Shown here piece by piece: positions 5,048 through 5,449 of a stretch of DNA of 5,449 nt. The position numbers and the translations under genes are program-made. Position 1 is the stretch's first letter; the number at the start of each line of letters is the position of its first letter. Under the pieces are notes generated by a model, which saw nothing but the letters and a program-made list of their open reading frames with translations, ran no database searches and was not told the DNA's origin. Source of the stretch: Alphaproteobacteria bacterium. Lineage in GTDB: Bacteria > Pseudomonadota > Alphaproteobacteria > Puniceispirillales > Puniceispirillaceae. The stretch is taken from positions 1 through 5,449 of the forward strand of contig WTJO01000260.1 in NCBI GenBank assembly GCA_011524805.1, read 5' to 3'.

Positions 5048-5449
5048 CTATTCCTTATCAGAAGCATCAACAAAGCGCGGGAACACAGGTTGCGGCTTGT
5101 CAATTACCGTGCCGGCGGCCAGCCTGATACTGCCCCCTACCCGTGTAAAATCACGCTCTGTTTGCGGTATTTTTAGCTGGTCTAGCAAATTGGAAGCCGC
5201 ATCCGGCATTACAGGCTGAACCAGAATAGCAACCTGTCTGACCACCTCGATAATAACTGCCAGAACTTCGCCCATCCGTTCAGGGTCTGTCTTTTTCAAT
5301 GCCCATGGCGCCTGTGCTTCGATATATTTGTTTGCATCGGAAATTACCTGCCAGATCTGTTGCAAGCCCTCATGAAATGCCTGTTTATCAAAGGCCTGTC
5401 TTGTGCGCTCCAGAAGCGCGTCTGCACTTGACAGCAAAGCAGCATCTTC
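5048..5449 (-). CDS. metG: Methionyl-tRNA synthetase, C-terminal part (partial)
   Basis: The frame is open to the right window edge, and only the last 133 residues are present, ending at TAG 5050-5048. It is the alpha-helical anticodon-binding region of class Ia MetRS. The segment DANKYIEAQAPWALKK is the diagnostic block of this domain, preceded by the helix with FHEGLQQIWQVIS and followed by the VRQVAILVQPVMPDAA helix, also typical of MetRS. The product ends shortly after the helical bundle and has no appended tRNA-binding (Trbp111-like) domain, as in the short MetRS form common in alphaproteobacteria. The enzyme charges tRNA-Met in the cytoplasm. The catalytic HIGH and KMSKS motifs lie beyond the window. 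It leads a compact operon with tatD and the MBL-fold gene. Confidence 0.93.
   Translation of the reverse strand, partial: EDAALLSSADALLERTRQAFDKQAFHEGLQQIWQVISDANKYIEAQAPWALKKTDPERMGEVLAVIIEVVRQVAILVQPVMPDAASNLLDQLKIPQTERDFTRVGGSIRLAAGTVIDKPQPVFPRFVDASDKE
5051..5056 (-). promoter_or_regulatory. tatD ribosome binding site inside the metG end
   Basis: On the minus strand AAGGAA forms part of the last metG codons, directly before its TAG, and lies 6 bases from the tatD ATG. Ribosomes ending metG translation would uncover or directly reuse this site. Confidence 0.65.

Overview
The window looks like chromosomal DNA of a moderately AT-rich alphaproteobacterium. The main evidence is gene order: the acidic tail of a GyrA-like protein directly followed by coaD, and a metG-tatD-metallo-beta-lactamase-fold operon. 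Both are recurrent alphaproteobacterial arrangements. A marine SAR116-like lineage is possible, but nothing here settles it.

Left block (1-861, + strand): the last 30 codons of a probable gyrA, then coaD (phosphopantetheine adenylyltransferase, last-but-one step of CoA synthesis), then a tRNA-Lys(TTT) with its own sigma70-type promoter and a strong hairpin terminator. The terminator could also serve the minus-strand gene that converges on it.

Middle block (862-3424): a looser, accessory-looking stretch, mostly on the minus strand. It holds a class I SAM-dependent methyltransferase (start moved from an upstream TTG to an ATG with a good ribosome site), an exported orphan VasI/TagO-like protein, and two tandem very small membrane proteins of 62 and 44 residues that share a D-x-L-C-x-[RK]-[LF]-G motif in front of a transmembrane helix. 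Divergent from these, on the + strand, is a 38-residue single-helix membrane peptide with a strong Shine-Dalgarno sequence. The 44- and 38-residue genes are easily missed because they are so short. The intergenic DNA contains several inverted repeats, including a GGCC-rich patch and an AT-rich nested palindrome.

Right block (3425-5449, - strand): a tightly packed housekeeping operon read right to left. It comprises the C-terminal end of metG (methionyl-tRNA synthetase, cut by the window edge), tatD (metal-dependent DNase-type hydrolase) and a PhnP-like metallo-beta-lactamase-fold hydrolase. The tatD ribosome site overlaps the metG stop region, which suggests translational coupling.

I see no CRISPR array, insertion sequence, integrase or complete defence system. 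The least explained part is the cluster of three tiny membrane proteins at 2456-3115 and the structured non-coding DNA after it.
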